A stretch of 64,000 nucleotides of DNA, taken from NCBI RefSeq assembly GCF_023065955.2, contig NW_026622786.1, forward strand, positions 41,898,938 through 41,962,937, written 5' to 3'. The DNA comes from Ursus arctos. Its lineage: Eukaryota; Chordata; Mammalia; Carnivora; Ursidae. The notes under the pieces were generated by a model. It worked only from the letters and a program-made list of their open reading frames with translations. It had not been told where the DNA came from and ran no database searches. Below, piece by piece: positions 1 through 12,500 of this stretch. Each line of letters opens with the position of its first letter. The stretch's first letter is position 1. The position numbers and the translations under genes were made by a program.

Positions 1-949
1 AACCCTGCAGGGTTGAGCTCATTGTGGAGACATGTTTCTTTTCATTGGCAAAAAGGGGAAGGAAGTGAGCCATGCCCTAAAAAAAAATACCACCAGAGAC
101 ATTCCACCCGATACTTGATAAGGACTGGGAAGGCTGCCATCAACTCATGGCTAGAAGGAGGAGAATTTGGATCAGAAAGAAGCTGACCAGGAGAAATCGT
201 GTTAGGTATGGGAAAGATTTGTCAAACTACAAATTTTTTAACAAGGGAATCATTTAAACCAGTGGCTTCCAAATTTTTCTTCTATAACCCACAGTGAGAA
301 ATATACACATTATATCGTAACAACTATACAGACGCACACATACATACATCTGAAACAGAAATATACAAAAAAACACATGTTAACTGACAAGTACAATGTA
401 ACCTACCCTTACTAGGCACAAAGCATTATGAAGTTTTCAATTCTATTCCACTCTCTGTTCTAAACACACTGGTTGAGATCCACTAGATGAAAAACAGTGA
501 TCTAAACTCTGATCAACGCAGGAGAATCTGAGGGTGTGTTTTAAAGTAGCCTTTATTTCTCCCTCAGAGCCCCACCGCCAACTTAGGAAAGCTTCAGTGG
601 AGCACCTGCTCTTGGGACAAGTAATGAATGGGTTCTTGAGCACTTGGGAAAAGGCCATCTAGAGGCTGTCTCCTCCATGTCTGGTCATTCCTCACTGTGC
701 TGGCTCTTCTTCTTTCTACTCAAATGCTGGGCTTCCCCCAGAGCTCTAGGTTTGGTCTTTTTCTTACTACTCTGAGTGATCAGATTTCCACAGCTTCAAA
801 TTACTCATAAATCCCATTCCCTAGGCTTCAGTTCTCAATACTTGTCTACCTCTTACACATTTCCAACTAAATTCTCCCACACGTTTCAACTCACCAGGCC
901 TAAAATTATATTGTACCTACAGTCTCTCTTCTCTAAGTCCTCACCCAAA
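1..949. other. intron 3 of GIPC2, no recognised feature
   Basis: AT-rich sequence to the left of exon 3 on the minus-strand gene. I see no exon with splice signals that continues the GIPC2 frame and no clear repeat. A stretch near 265-300 vaguely resembles the end of a DNA-transposon relic but is too weak to call. Confidence 0.5.
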
Positions 950-1975
950 TCTATTTCTCTTCCAGTTTTCCTCACCTTAAAGAAAAGCACTCCATCCCAT
1001 CCCTCACCCAAGCCACAAATCTGTGGGTCATCGTTTGCAATCTCTTCTTTTACCTCTACATTAAATGAGTTTCCAACTCTACCTTCTTAATATTCAGTGG
1101 TATGCAGGTAAATGTTTAACCATCAGCTCTCCAGGCTAAAAAAATAATTTAAAAAAAGTCCAAACTTGCAGTACTTGTCTATGTCTGTGACATAAATACC
1201 CCAACCATTGCCACCAATGTGAGGTCACTGAACATGGAGTTTGGAAGAGATGTGCACAAATGGCTCCAGCACACCACTGTCTATTCCTCAGAACTATTTC
1301 TCACCTCCATACCTACTGCTACTGACTTCATTCAGGATTTCATCTTCTCTCTCCTCCATCTACATGATAGAATCTTCATGAATTTCCTTGGCCACACAAC
1401 CTTATAAACCACCCCCCACCCATTTGACACAGTCTCCAAACTGTCTCTCTAAAAGCCAAGTCTCATCACCTGCTTAAGCCCCTTCATTGCCCACTCTTTA
1501 TCTTCACATATAAGGCTCTTGATTATTTGGTCTCTACTGACCCTTGAGCTTCATCTCTTGTCACACAACCACCTAGAACCTCTACTCCAATCATACAAAC
1601 ATTCACGGTATTCCCAAACATAGGATACTGCTCTATACCTCTACACCTTTGCTTATTCTATTCCCACTCCCTGGGACAACCTTTCCTAATCTGTTCACTG
1701 AGCCCAGCTCTTTTAAGATTCAGCTCAAATCTTTTTTCCAGGAAGCTTTTCCTCAACTCCTTAGGTAGACTTGATGTCACCCACTTTTATGCCTCCAGTA
1801 CATGCCAGCACCTCTAACTCTCATTGAATTTCTTTTCATATCCATCTCCTCCCACTAGACAGGAGCTTCTTGAAGGCAAGAACTAGATCTTACTCATGTG
1901 ATATACCAAGCAGGTAGTATGGTGACAGAATACAGTGGATGCTCAAGAAACTATTATTATCCCAGCAACTAACAC
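950..1975 (+). repeat. L2 (LINE2) 3' region, degenerate
   Basis: The order of landmarks matches the 3' part of L2: a pyrimidine-rich stretch, 'agctcaaat' followed by 'ggaagc.tttcct', then 'ctagacaggagcttcttgaaggcaag' in degraded form, and a final 'ggatgctcaagaaa' that corresponds to the L2 end before its short tail repeats. Divergence is high, as expected for this ancient family. Boundaries are approximate. Confidence 0.6.
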
Positions 1976-2153
1976 TCTTAAGACCAGTATGCAGTAACTG
2001 CTCAAATATCTATTGAATGAAAACATCAGTATGTTCCTGCCATCTACCCAAGGCCACAGGACAGCTAAGATACTCCACCTATACCTTCTAGATTATTAGG
2101 GAGCTCATACTGTCACAAAGAATTTGCACCGTAATTTTTCTTTAAGCCTATTG

Positions 2154-2517
2154 CCTCTGTGTTAGTTTCCTAGGGCTGCAACAAAGGACTACCTTGCTTA
2201 AACAAAAGAAATCTATTTCCTCAGTTCTAGAGAAGTTGGAGATCAAGCCATCCCCAGGGTTATTTCCTTCTAAGACCCCTCTCCTTGGTCTGTAGAGGTC
2301 TTCATGGTCACATGGCATTCTCCTGCTATGTGTATGTGTGTCCAAATTTTCTCCTCTTAGATCAGCCACATTGGATCAGGGCCTACCCTAATGATCTCAT
2401 TTTAACTTAACTGCCTCCTTAAAGACCTTATCTCCAAATACAGTCACATTCTGAGGCAGTGGAGATTAGGACTTCAACACATGGATTTTCGGGGGGCACA
2501 ATTCAGTCAGTAACAGC
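2154..2517 (-). repeat. MLT1-type LTR (ERVL-MaLR), solo
   Basis: Read on the minus strand this is a solo LTR of the MLT1 class. On the plus strand it opens with 'gttagtttcctagggctgc' and closes with 'cacaattcagtcagtaaca', both hallmark LTR ends in antisense. The interior holds the typical 'cctaccctaatgatctcatt' and 'cttatctccaaatacagtcac' blocks. No internal viral region lies next to it, so it is a recombined solo LTR. Confidence 0.75.
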
Positions 2518-2640
2518 CTTCTGCTAAACTATGAGCTCCTCAAAAGGCAGGAGCTATAGCTTAGTCTTCTTTCTTAGTATCCAATGGGCCTAATGGAGTA
2601 CCTGGAACATAGAAGATTCTGAATAAATTATTTGCGGGAG
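2518..2640 (+). repeat. L2 3' terminal fragment
   Basis: Contains the L2-end signature: 'atgagctcctcaaaaggcag', then 'acctggaacatagaag' and 'tgaataaatt'. It is short and diverged. Confidence 0.5.
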
Positions 2641-2752
2641 ACAACTTCCCAGAAGTATAGTCCAAATACGGACTGTTGTCCTTTCCAAATCCGGGGGCCA
2701 GCACCAGGAAGAATGTGGCTTTTACTCTTTCCCTTAAAGAAAGCTTGATGCT

Positions 2753-2958
2753 GGGGCACCTGGGTGGCACAGCGGTTGGGCGTCTGCCTTCGGCTCAGGG
2801 CATGATCCCAGCGTTATGGGATCGAGCCCCACGTCAGGCTCCTCTGCTGTGAGCCTGCTTTTTCCACTCCCACTCCCCCTGCTTGTGTTCCCTCTCTCGC
2901 TGGCTGTCTCTATCTCTGTCGAATAAATAAATAAAATCTTTAAGAAAAAAAAAAAAAA
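2753..2958 (+). mobile_element. SINEC_Ame-type can-SINE, young
   Basis: Full-length tRNA-derived SINE with the GGGGCACCTGGGTGGC head, polypyrimidine zone, AATAAATAAATAAAATC tail and poly-A. It is flanked by a perfect 14-bp target-site duplication (agaaagcttgatgc at 2738-2751 and 2959-2972). Confidence 0.93.
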
Positions 2959-2972
2959 AGAAAGCTTGATGC

Positions 2973-4544
2973 AGCTTGCCTGGCTCAGTCAGTAGAACAT
3001 GAGACTATAATGGCCCCTGGAAATGGGATGTGACTGGTGGTGGAACTAATATATGAAAATGGGAGCAGGCTGTAAATATCCCCCTATCCACAGCTGAAAG
3101 TTGTGTTCATCACCCTTGTTATACCACTGCAAAGCAATCAACTACACTCCTTCTTGCATTTTAGGACACAATCCACATGACTCCTCAGGCTAAAATCTTT
3201 AGGGAAGTTTGTAAGGAAATGTCAAAATAGTAGAGTATGGCTATTTCAACTGCTTTTGGTAAAATCCTAGAAATGACTTCACTTCAGCCTGGGTGGCCTA
3301 ACTGATCACAGAGACCAGAACATTCTGCCTCACCTACATTGGCCCTTTTCTCCTGTAGGATTCCAAGACAACAGCATCAGATAATCATGAAGGACTAGGA
3401 ATTTGAATCAATTCATCAATGATAATGCTAGAAGATGCAGGAAGGAAGGAACCCGCAAAAAAATAAGATCAGAAACAAGAGAACTGGGGGAAGCTAGATC
3501 CCTCAAGTACCTCCTGATGTATACTCCCCTTCCAAGAAAAGTACCAAGCACTGGAATGAAGTCAAAGGATGAGGAAAAAAACTAGCACTACCTTTATCCC
3601 AAGGCAAAAAGCAGCAAAATTGAGGGCTGAAGTATGGGCAGAGCAGCAAGTCCTACTTCTGAGAGAGAAATCCCCAAGCTATGGCCCAAAGTCAACTACC
3701 AACCCAGAGTGGGAAATACATACAGTCCAGCAGATTTAAGTTAGGTTGAGTTAAGCTGCCATAGGAACTTTGGAAGATAAACACCTATCATTGCTCCAAA
3801 ATCAATTCCCATATACCTAACCCACAGCACCACTAGAATTTGGGATACTAAAATAATGCACCCCCAGCAGGAAAATCCTACCCAGTGTCCTTCTCAAATG
3901 TGTACGTGGAATTCCTAATGAGGCAACAAAGAGCAGGTTCAATAGTAGCCAGGCACATAAGGCAGTGCAGCACACCAACCACCTACATGTGTGTCTCAGG
4001 TACCGAAGAAAAAATCTAATCACAGAGCAGTAACGGCTAAATACAATGATCTCTGTAACACCCAAGACTAATACCAACCAAGCATCCAAGTTAAAATGTA
4101 TCAGCAACTTTCTATAAATATACAGGGAACCACAAGATTTAGATGCAGACGATAGGTAAAAATAGAAAAAGATTAACTCTGAAAAATAGATTACGTGGTA
4201 GAGATAAAGGTGGAAAAAATTATACTCCTTCAGTTGTACTAAGAGAATGACTGATTTACAAAGTGTCTAAATCAAATAAAAATATCTCAAACTGCTTACA
4301 TCCTAATGGTTTTATGATACCCAAGGAGTTGGTTAGCAAACAAAGCCATTTCAAAAGGAGCACTAGATAGAAATCTGAAAGCTGCCCACCTTCTTCTGTG
4401 ACAAGCGAGCTCAGAAGCTGGGCCATACTCCACGCAGAATCACAGTATCTATAATACTGTTTCCTAAATGAATGGTCCCCCCAGGAGCAGCACTGGCATA
4501 AGGCATTCTTCCTCCACTCACCCCTGCCACCCAGTGTTTTCTTT
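2973..4544. other. intron 3, no recognised feature
   Basis: No exon, RNA gene or clear repeat seen on either strand. Short open frames here lack splice context and family resemblance. Confidence 0.45.
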
Positions 4545-4640
4545 TGGGTTTTTTTTTTTTTTATTTTAATTCCAGTATAGTTAACATACAGTGTTATATA
4601 AGCTTCAGGTGTGCAATATAGGGATTCAACAATTCTATAC
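4545..4640 (-). repeat. L1 3'-end fragment
   Basis: On the plus strand a T-run leads into 'attttaattccagtatag' and 'caggtgtgcaatatag', the antisense of a carnivore L1 3' tail. The same block recurs at 49015-49087. The copy is strongly 5'-truncated. Confidence 0.6.
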
Positions 4641-5632
4641 ACAGCTCAGTGCAAGGCCCTCTTTTCTTACATCTTCTATGGAACTCTTTCTCCCACAAGT
4701 CATACAATCTACACTGTATTTCTATTAAATGGCACAGAATCGCTTGGAAGCAGAGAAGAATTTCCATTTCCATATGGCTAGGATCTTTTGCTTATGTGCT
4801 AAGGGAGGGAAAATATAATTCCCCAGATCTATTGCATTCTCCCATCATTTTTATTAACTGCCCTGAGAAAACCTCCATTAGAGACAAACTATAAGGAATA
4901 TTTATGTACTGTGAGCAAAAGAACGAACATAAGTTGGGTGGGGTCATAGATGAGTAAGGGCAGCCTAGAATGATTCTGCTGAAAATATTTCAACACTGAT
5001 GAACACTAGGCCGTCGTTTGGCTTATTAAAATAGTGCTGGGTAGTGAGAGGGAAGCTGGCACATTTTCCTGTAGATGAGATGGCCCTGGGGGGTTTGAAC
5101 AGTTGGGACACAGCTGCCATGGCTAAAACCAAGCAAGTACAGATGTCGCACCAAAGTGGAAGTAATTTCATACCATCCCATGCTGCCAATTCAAAATGCC
5201 AATGGAGGAAAAGTATTGAAGGAAGTCTTTAAAATAGACTAGATAACTATTTTAAATACCAATTCTGTGTGTAACTGAAGTTTTTGCTGTTGAGGTCCAT
5301 GAACAACAGTTATTACAGCTTAGAGAGCTCAATCAAGAATTTTATTGCTCAGCAAGATAAATGTAATACAATGTACTCTTCTTGGAGTTTGGAACAGCCA
5401 CAGAGTCACTAGACATTAGACTTTGTATCTCCAAAGGTCTTTCAGAAATTGTCCTTTTAAACAACTTTCTTCTTGAATAGTTGTATCCCTTGTCAGTAGT
5501 GCTATCATTCTCTACATCCTTAATGGATACATGGTATCACATGGCATGACATCTCAGTACTCACTACCCTTATAGAAAGACAAGCCATGGAAGGGAACAC
5601 TTCACACACATACACACGCACACCCAACTTAC
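4641..5632. other. intron 3 next to exon 3, no recognised feature
   Basis: Apparently unique intronic sequence that ends at the exon 3 donor. No further GIPC2 exon is recognised, so the exons after exon 3 should lie left of the window. Confidence 0.5.
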
Positions 5633-5813
5633 CAAATCCCTTCTTCGGTTCTACTAACTTCAAGGTAAAGGATTCATCTTTTTTTAATTCCTTTAATTTT
5701 TTTGCAACATCATAGTGACGCCACCCAATGATACTTTCTCCATTTACAGATTCGATATGATCCCCCACACAGATTGTTTTAACTGAGTCAATTAGGCTAC
5801 CATCTTTAATTCT
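5633..5813 (-). CDS. GIPC2: GIPC2 exon 3 (PDZ domain, second half)
   Basis: Coding exon of GIPC2, a cytosolic PDZ adaptor of the GIPC family. Family members bind C-terminal tails of membrane receptors and couple them to myosin VI-driven endosomal traffic. The acceptor is a pyrimidine-rich tract ending TTTCAG and the donor is G|GTAAGT, both on the minus strand. The exon has 181 nt: 60 codons starting RIKDGSLIDSVKTIC plus one nucleotide, so it ends in phase 1. It covers protein residues 143-202 and the second half of the PDZ fold, including VGDHIESVNGESIIGWRHY and the following helix VAKKLKELKK. The phase matches a split F-E junction in the known family protein. GIPC2 was chosen over GIPC1 and GIPC3 because KKLKELKK and IIGWRHYDV fit remembered GIPC2 best. 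The exons for the C-terminal GH2 region are outside the window. Confidence 0.93.
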
Positions 5814-6084
5814 CTGAAAGAAAGAAAATTAAGAAAAACACATAATACAAGTAGAACTGCATAACATTTTTCAGGCTCCTGAGACATTATATATATTGAC
5901 ATATTAACAACGCAGCTTAATGCTCAAAGATGAAAGACCAAGCAACAAAGGACAACCATCTTACCTCATTCAGAATTATGTTCCATCAGTCATCAACACC
6001 TCCTCTGAGAAACTTCTGACATCCCCTGGGATACTCCCCCAAGAACGGTCAGGGTGTCACTCTCATGCTTCTATAGATTTTGCT

Positions 6085-6250
6085 GCATATTCTGAGCTCT
6101 AAACTGAGCACTTTACATTTGCCATCTCATTTAATTTTAACAACCTTTATGAGAGTCTCATGTCATAAATCAGAAAAATTGAAGCTTGGGAAGATCAAGC
6201 AATTTGCCAGTTCAGCATACTATAGTGCAATTGTTCATTCACTTCTCAAT
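6085..6250 (-). repeat. MIR, antisense
   Basis: Shows the antisense MIR landmarks 'atctcatttaattttaaca', a degraded 'cagaaaaattgaagct' and 'agcaatttgcc'. Lies in intron 2 of GIPC2. Confidence 0.6.
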
Positions 6251-6254
6251 CTCC

Positions 6255-6370
6255 ATTACTGAACTGTAATATTCTTGGAGACAGAGATGGTGTTATTCAC
6301 CATTACATGCTCTGTGTCTAGCACAGTACTACACAAAAAAGTTCCTCCAAAAATGGTTGTTGAATCATTT
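6255..6370 (+). repeat. L2 3' terminal fragment
   Basis: Degraded L2 end: 'ttggagacagagatggtgtt', 'gtgtctagcacagtac' and 'ggttgttgaatc'. Confidence 0.5.
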
Positions 6371-7270
6371 CAAAATGAAACCCATTACATAAGAATAGAG
6401 CTGAAGATTTTTTTTTCCTGGCTACATTTTTTAAATCTTAGTTACAAATGTAATGATTCAAGAATTGGTACAACCTCTGCTAAGAACATTGATAACTAAT
6501 AAGACACAGGTGTGGTTACCATTTAGGGAGCCAGTAAGTGATTTTATACTCTCATTTTTCATTTATATATTTTAGGTCAGGAGAACTTAGGACCCACAGG
6601 AAAACTTCATATTGGTCTTTCTTAAATCTATTTTACTTCTATACAATAAGTCTATAGTGCATAGTCTCAAAAGGAGACCTAAGACTCCCTAAGATAGTAC
6701 TAAGATTTTATGGAAGGATTTTAGAGATAAGAGGCCCAGAAAACCCTGCACAGTTAACAGCCCTGCAAAGTTCAATTCTTCCACAGTAGTGAGGAACAGG
6801 GCAAAAGAAAAGCCACCGTCTGCCTCAGGAGTCACAAATCCTTCATGGGGGTGGATAGGATAGAAATATTAGGGACTACTAGATGTATAATAAAAGCACG
6901 TGCATTCCCCACTCTTACCAGGTGGAAAAATAACATCTTTTGAATCAGCAGGGTGACCACTGCATCTGAGAGTTAAGAGGAGAACTGATCTCATGTACCC
7001 CAGCATCTCCATAATATCATCAGAAGAAAGAAAATTGTAAAAGACTATTCTGGGAAGGTTGGACTTTTTTAAGTTTTATTACTATGTATCAGAACTCACA
7101 ATAGGTTTCTTTTTTACCCTCAAATTTTAAGAACGTTCCTATTTTCATTATAATAGTAACTATTAATATGCTTTATGCAAATGAAATAATGCCAATTCAG
7201 AGCTCACTATCATTACAAAAAGTGAAATATTTTAAAAAATGAGAAATTTCAATCTGACATATTGTTTTAT
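6371..7270. other. intron 2, no recognised feature
   Basis: AT-rich intronic sequence in which I see no repeat, exon or RNA gene. Confidence 0.45.
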
Positions 7271-7285
7271 TAAGAGTCGATACTA

Positions 7286-7486
7286 GGGGTGCCTGGGTGG
7301 CACGGCGGTTAAGCGTCTGCCTTCGGCTCAGTGCGTGATCCCGGCGATATGGGATCGAGCCCCATATCAGGCTCTTCTGCTATGAGCCTGCTTCTTCCTC
7401 TCCCACTCCCCCTGCTTGTGTTCCCTCTCTCGCTGGCTGTTTCTATCCTGTCGAATAAATAAATAAAATATTTAAAAAAAAAAAAA
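7286..7486 (+). mobile_element. SINEC_Ame-type can-SINE, young
   Basis: Full-length copy with a perfect 15-bp target-site duplication (taagagtcgatacta at 7271-7285 and 7487-7501). Confidence 0.93.
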
Positions 7487-7828
7487 TAAGAGTCGATACT
7501 AGCATTATAAGTTAACAGAATTAAGAGTTACTAAAATCACAGAAAAATAAGCAAGATTTAAAGGAAAACTAGAGTCTAAAGAAACAAAGAAAAAAAACTA
7601 TTTAATATCCTGTCATCTACCCATTCTTAAGCCATTCGAGAATGTGAAAATCTATATATAGCTTTCCCTTTCTTGATTTTTATTCTAATTTATCTCTTAA
7701 TATCTTCTGACCGTATTTTTTCCTTTGATCAATGACACCATATAAATTTCAGTGTACCATCACATATTTTTAAGACATCACAATTTTATTAAAAATAATT
7801 ATATAAAATTAATTAAATGAAAAATTTT

Positions 7829-7932
7829 ACAGGGCACATGGCTCAGTCAGAAGAGCATGCAACTTTTGATCTTGGAGTCATGGGTTCAAGCCCCATGTGG
7901 AGTGTAAAGATTAAATAAATAAAACTTTTAAA
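7829..7932 (+). repeat. short old can-SINE
   Basis: tRNA-like head 'gctcagtcagaagagcatgc' with B-box-like 'gggttcaagcccc', then a short A-rich tail. Belongs to the older short class, without the long polypyrimidine segment. Confidence 0.8.
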
Positions 7933-8236
7933 AATGGAAAACTTTACAGATACATATAAATCTTACCAGTAAATTAAAGGTCAGAGTTACAAAAATCTAG
8001 GTTGTCCTGGACCTGTGAGTAGCCACAGAGGTCACTAGAAGAGTGTCCAGACAGAAGGAAAGGCAGTTACCAGAAGTCAGAGCAAGCAGCAAGGCAAGAA
8101 TCCAGGTGGGCAAGAATAAAGTCAAAGCACGGGTAATAGTCAGAGGCAGCAGATACGGATCTGGGATGAAGAGATGGGAAAATCTGTGTAAGAAACTTGA
8201 AGAACACCATAAGGGCAATCAAATACAGAAGCAAAG

Positions 8237-8431
8237 GGCACGCCTAGGTGGCTCAGTTGGTTAAACATCTGATTCTTGGTTTCGGCTCAGGTCATGATCT
8301 CAGGGCTGTGGGATCGAGCCCCACTCTGGGCTCTGCACTCAGTGCAGAGTCTGCTTCAGATTCTCTCCCCCTCACTCTCCCACGTATGCATGCTCTCTCA
8401 CATAAATAAAATCTTAAAAAAAAAAAAAAAG
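8237..8431 (+). mobile_element. can-SINE
   Basis: Full-length SINE with a polypyrimidine body and AATAAAATC tail. Flanked by a 14-bp duplication with one mismatch (8223-8236 and 8432-8445), so it is older than the neighbouring perfect-duplication copies. Confidence 0.9.
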
Positions 8432-8445
8432 ATATAGAAGCAAAG

Positions 8446-9010
8446 GAGAAGACACTGATTATATATGTTGTGGGTTACCTAAGCCTTAGTCTCTTAAGTC
8501 ATAGAATAAAGAATGAGGTAGCCATTGAGACAAGTTTCTGGATGATAATCATAACATGACACAGATTAATATTGCTAAAAGTGCTACTCAAACACAAAGA
8601 ACTGGAAAAGAAAAAGGTATTCATTCTACGCTTATATTTACTGAGTCACTTATTATCATTCTCTATGACAGAACTTTGTCTCATCTGGCTTTAGAGCTTG
8701 ATATTGCAAAGTGCAGAGAAGACAAATATTTTTTAAAAGATGAGGTTCACAACATTATTAAACTCAGAGGTTCCCAACCATTTCAGAACATTATTATAGT
8801 ATTTTCCATTATTTCATTGCATATACTTACAGAACTCTGTCTGCTCATCACAGGTATCAGCAGAACTCAAGGGCAACATCCCACCCTACTCAAAGCTTAG
8901 GCATCAGATTCAAAGTTGTTTGAGCTGCAAGCCCTACTGCCATGGTCAGCAACTCTGAGATCTGTGCTGCTGATCCACCCAACACTGTCCTCAAACCTCA
9001 TTCATAATGA
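8446..9010. other. intron 2, no recognised feature
   Basis: No supported element. A 114-codon open frame beginning at 8556 has no splice context or family resemblance. Confidence 0.4.
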
Positions 9011-9019
9011 AGTAACACT

Positions 9020-9160
9020 CATAACAACTGTAAATAGTTAATTCATTTAACCTTCAAAGCAAGCCTCATTCCATTAACAGAGGAGACTATCAAGGTACAG
9101 TGATTACATGGCTTGATTAAAAGAACACAACAAACAACGGAATTGGGGTTCAAAGAGAGG
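9020..9160 (-). repeat. MIR, antisense
   Basis: Antisense MIR landmarks: 'ttcatttaaccttcaaagc', 'acagaggagac' and 'attgggg'. Diverged. Confidence 0.45.
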
Positions 9161-9748
9161 TGGTACCAACAGCTTACATGACCCTGAATTACAACAAGGC
9201 CTAAAATATTAACCACCTGTCCCTTTATATAAATGTTTGCCAACTCATCTTAAACCACTCTAGGAATTTCCGGTTTTGTTAAAAGTATACTCTGAATTTT
9301 CTGATTAGGTTATTTATATACTCTGGTTCTGGGAAAATGGACTTGTAAAATCTAAAATCACAAATATTTAAATCCATTGTCTTTTCACCTGAAAAGTTTT
9401 ATCTGTGAGAACCATGCAGTACTGTCTTTTAATTCAATTTTTTTTTTTTAAAAATCACATATATATTTTTTAGATTCCACATAGAAGATAGATCACACAG
9501 TATGGGTGTTTCTCTGACATTTCACTTAGCATAACGCCCTTAAGGTCCATCCATATTGCCACAAATGGGAAGATTTCATTCTGTTATACAGCTAATATTC
9601 CATCGTGCATATGCACGCACATGCATGCACACTCACACATCTTTATCCATTCATCAGTGGATGGGCACTTAGGTTGCTTCCACATCTTGAGTATTGTAAA
9701 TAATGCTGCAATGAACACTGTACACAAATGCATGGTGCATTTGTCTTT

Positions 9749-9910
9749 ATGATTTTGAGAGAGAGAGTGTGCACAGAGGGAGAGGGACAAGCAGACTCCG
9801 CACAAAGCACAGAGCCAGATGTCAGGCTCTATCCCACCACCCTGAGATCATGACCTGAGCCAAAATCAAGAGTTGGATGCTTAACCGACTGAGCCACCCA
9901 GATATCCCTG
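9749..9910 (-). mobile_element. can-SINE nested in L1
   Basis: Antisense SINE ending 'ctgagccacccagatatcc' on the plus strand. The flanks 9735-9748 and 9911-9924 look like a mismatched duplication (gtgcatttgtcttt and gttcatttatcttt). L1 sequence resumes directly after it. Confidence 0.8.
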
Positions 9911-10554
9911 GTTCATTTATCTTTCTGAATTAGCGTTTTCATTTTCCTCATATAAATACCCAGAAGTGGAATTGCTGAATTGTACAGTAATTCTAGTTTT
10001 AATTTTTTGAGGAAACGCCATATTGTTTTCCGTACACCAATTTACATTCCCACCAACAGTGCACAAGGGTTCCCTTTTCTCCACATCCTCACCAACACTT
10101 GTTATTTCTAGTCCTTTTGAGAATAGCCATTCTAACAGTGCAAGGTAGTATCTCACTGTGGTTTTGATTTGCATTTCCCTGATGATTAATGACATAAAAC
10201 ATCTTTTCATGTACCTGTTAGCCATCTGTAGGTCTTCTTTGATTCAGATCTTCTGCCCATTTTTTTAAATCTGACTGTATTTTAGTTAGATGGTCCCACT
10301 TTTTATTTTTCCTTCTGTTGCTTCTGTTTTCAGGTTCAAAAACCATCACCAAAACCTATGTCGAAGAGCTTACTGACTAGCTTTTCTCCTAGTTTTGTGG
10401 TTTCAGGTTTTAATTCAAGTCTTTAATCCATTCTGTATTAATTTTTGTGTATGGTGTGAGATAATGATCCAGTTTCATTCTTTTGCATGTGGCTATCCAA
10501 TTTTCCCATTATTGGATATCCCATATTTACCACACCATTTATTAAAGAGTATCC

Positions 10555-10580
10555 AAAAAAAGTAAATAAAAATTAAAAAT
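10555..10580. repeat. 26-nt A-rich insertion with target duplication
   Basis: An A-rich stretch of 26 nt splits the L1 sequence and is bounded by identical copies of agagtatcc (10546-10554 and 10581-10589). This looks like a tail-only retrotransposition product. Confidence 0.6.
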
Positions 10581-12194
10581 AGAGTATCCCCTCCCCCATT
10601 GTACACTCTTGGCTCCTTTATTATAAATTGGCCATATATGCAGGAGTTTATTTCTGGGCTCTCTATTCTGCCCCAATGATCGAGGTTTGTTTTTATGCTA
10701 ATACTACACTTAGTTACCACAGCTTTGTAATATACCTTGAAATCGGGGAATGTGCTGCCTTCAGCTTTGTTCTTTCTTAACCTTACTTGGCTATTCAGGG
10801 TCTTCTATGGTTGGTTCCACATGAATTTTAAGACTATTTGTTCTATTTGTTTGAAAAGTGTCATTGGAATTCTGATAGGGTTTGCACTGACTCTGTAATA
10901 TTACTTTGAGTAGTATGGACATTTTAACTATTAATTCTTCCAATCCATGAGCACGGAATAGCTTTTCATTTATTTGGCTTCAATTTCTTACATTAACATC
11001 TTGTAGTTTTCAATAGGATATTCTCCTCCTTGGTCAAATTTGTTCCTCAGTACTTTACTCTTCTGATGCAACTGTAGACGGAACTGTTCTTTCCAATAGT
11101 TCATTACTAGCATATAGAAATGTAAGATTTTAGCACACCAATTTTACTGAATTTATTAGTTCTAACAGTTTTCTGGATAAAGTGTTGAGTTTTCTGTATA
11201 TATCATCTTCAAACAGTGACCATTTTACTTCTTCCTCTCCAACTTGCATAGCTTTTATTTCTTTTTCTTGTCTAATTGCTCTGGCTAGAACCTTCAATAC
11301 TGTGTTGAATAGAAGTGGCAAGGGTGGGCATCCTTGCCTTGTTCCTGATCTTAGTGGTGAAAAGCTGAAAGCTTTTCCTCTAAGTATGATGTTAGCTGTG
11401 GGCTTGTCCTATAGGACACTTACTACATTGAGGTATGTTCCCTCTTACCCACTTTGTTGAGAGTTTTTACCATAAACAAATGTTGAATTCTATCAAATGT
11501 TTTTTCTGCATCTGAGAAATCATAATTTTTATCCTTCACTTTGTTAATGTGGTATAAACACATTGATTTGTGGATGTTGAACCATCCCTGGAATAAACCC
11601 CACCTGGTCATGAGGTATGATCTTTTTAATGTATTGCTGAATATGATTGCTAATGTTTTATTGAGGATTTTTGCATTTATGTTATGAATACTGGCTCTTG
11701 TGGGCAATCTTGTCTGGTTTTGGTATACATGGTAACGCTGGCTTCATAAAATGAGCTTGGAAGAGTGCACTCTTCTAATTTTTGGAAGAATTTGAGGATT
11801 GGTATTAATTCTTCTCTTTGAATGTTTGGTTGAGTTTTCCAGTGAAGCCATCTGGTCCTAAACTTTTGTTGTTGGGAAGTTTTTCATTACTATCAAGGAG
11901 ATTAAATTCATCTGTTCAGATTTTTTTATTTCATCATCAGTCTTGGTGGGTTGTAGGTTTCTAGGAATTTACCCATGCCTTATATGTTGTCCAGTATGTT
12001 AGGCCTAACTGTTCATAGTAGTCTCTTATGATCCTCTGCCTTTCGGTGGTATCCCGTGTAACATCTATTTCACTTCTGGTTTTGAGTCCTTTTTGGTGAA
12101 TCTAACTAAAGGTCTGTCAAATGTTTTTTCTAAGAACCAACTCTCAGTTTCACTGATCTTCTCTATGGTCTTTTTAGTCTGTTTTTCTTTTGGG

Positions 12195-12334
12195 GGGGTG
12201 CAGAGGGAGAGAGAGGTTCCCAAGCAGTACCCCCCTCCCCACCGACATGGGGTTTGATCTCACAACCCTGTGATCACGACCTGAACCGACATCAACAGTC
12301 AGATGCTTACCAACTGAGCCACCCAGGCACCCCC
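12195..12334 (-). mobile_element. can-SINE nested in L1
   Basis: Antisense SINE recognised by 'gatcacgacctgaaccgac' and the terminal 'ctgagccacccaggcacccc'. L1 ORF2-derived sequence continues on both sides. Confidence 0.8.
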
Positions 12335-12500
12335 TGTATATTCCCAGTCTCTATTTTTAGCCTTTGTTATTTCCTTCCTTCTACTAACTCTGGGCTTCAT
12401 TTGTTCTTTTTCTACTTGCTTGAGGTATAAAGTTAGGTTGAGACTTGTTTCTTGAGGTAGGCATTTATCTCTATGGCCTTCCCTCTTAAAACTGCTTTTT

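Larger units (their letters stand above)
9440..12499 (-). mobile_element. L1, antisense, 3' part with broken ORF2
   Basis: About 3 kb of L1 in antisense. The 3' end lies near 9440 and the element runs back through the C-terminal and reverse-transcriptase portions of ORF2. On the minus strand a fragment at 11423-11707 carries the conserved block DAEKTFDRIQH, and 12299-12508 carries a further ORF2 piece. Stops and frameshifts abound, so no intact ORF2 exists. Two antisense SINEs (9749-9910 and 12195-12334) and a 26-nt A-rich insertion (10555-10580) interrupt it. It lies in GIPC2 intron 2 in the same orientation as the gene. Confidence 0.85.

Noticed and set aside
1..5632. GIPC2 exon 4 within the left end
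   Set aside because: I found no stretch on the minus strand with an acceptor and a frame resembling the known continuation after the PDZ domain.
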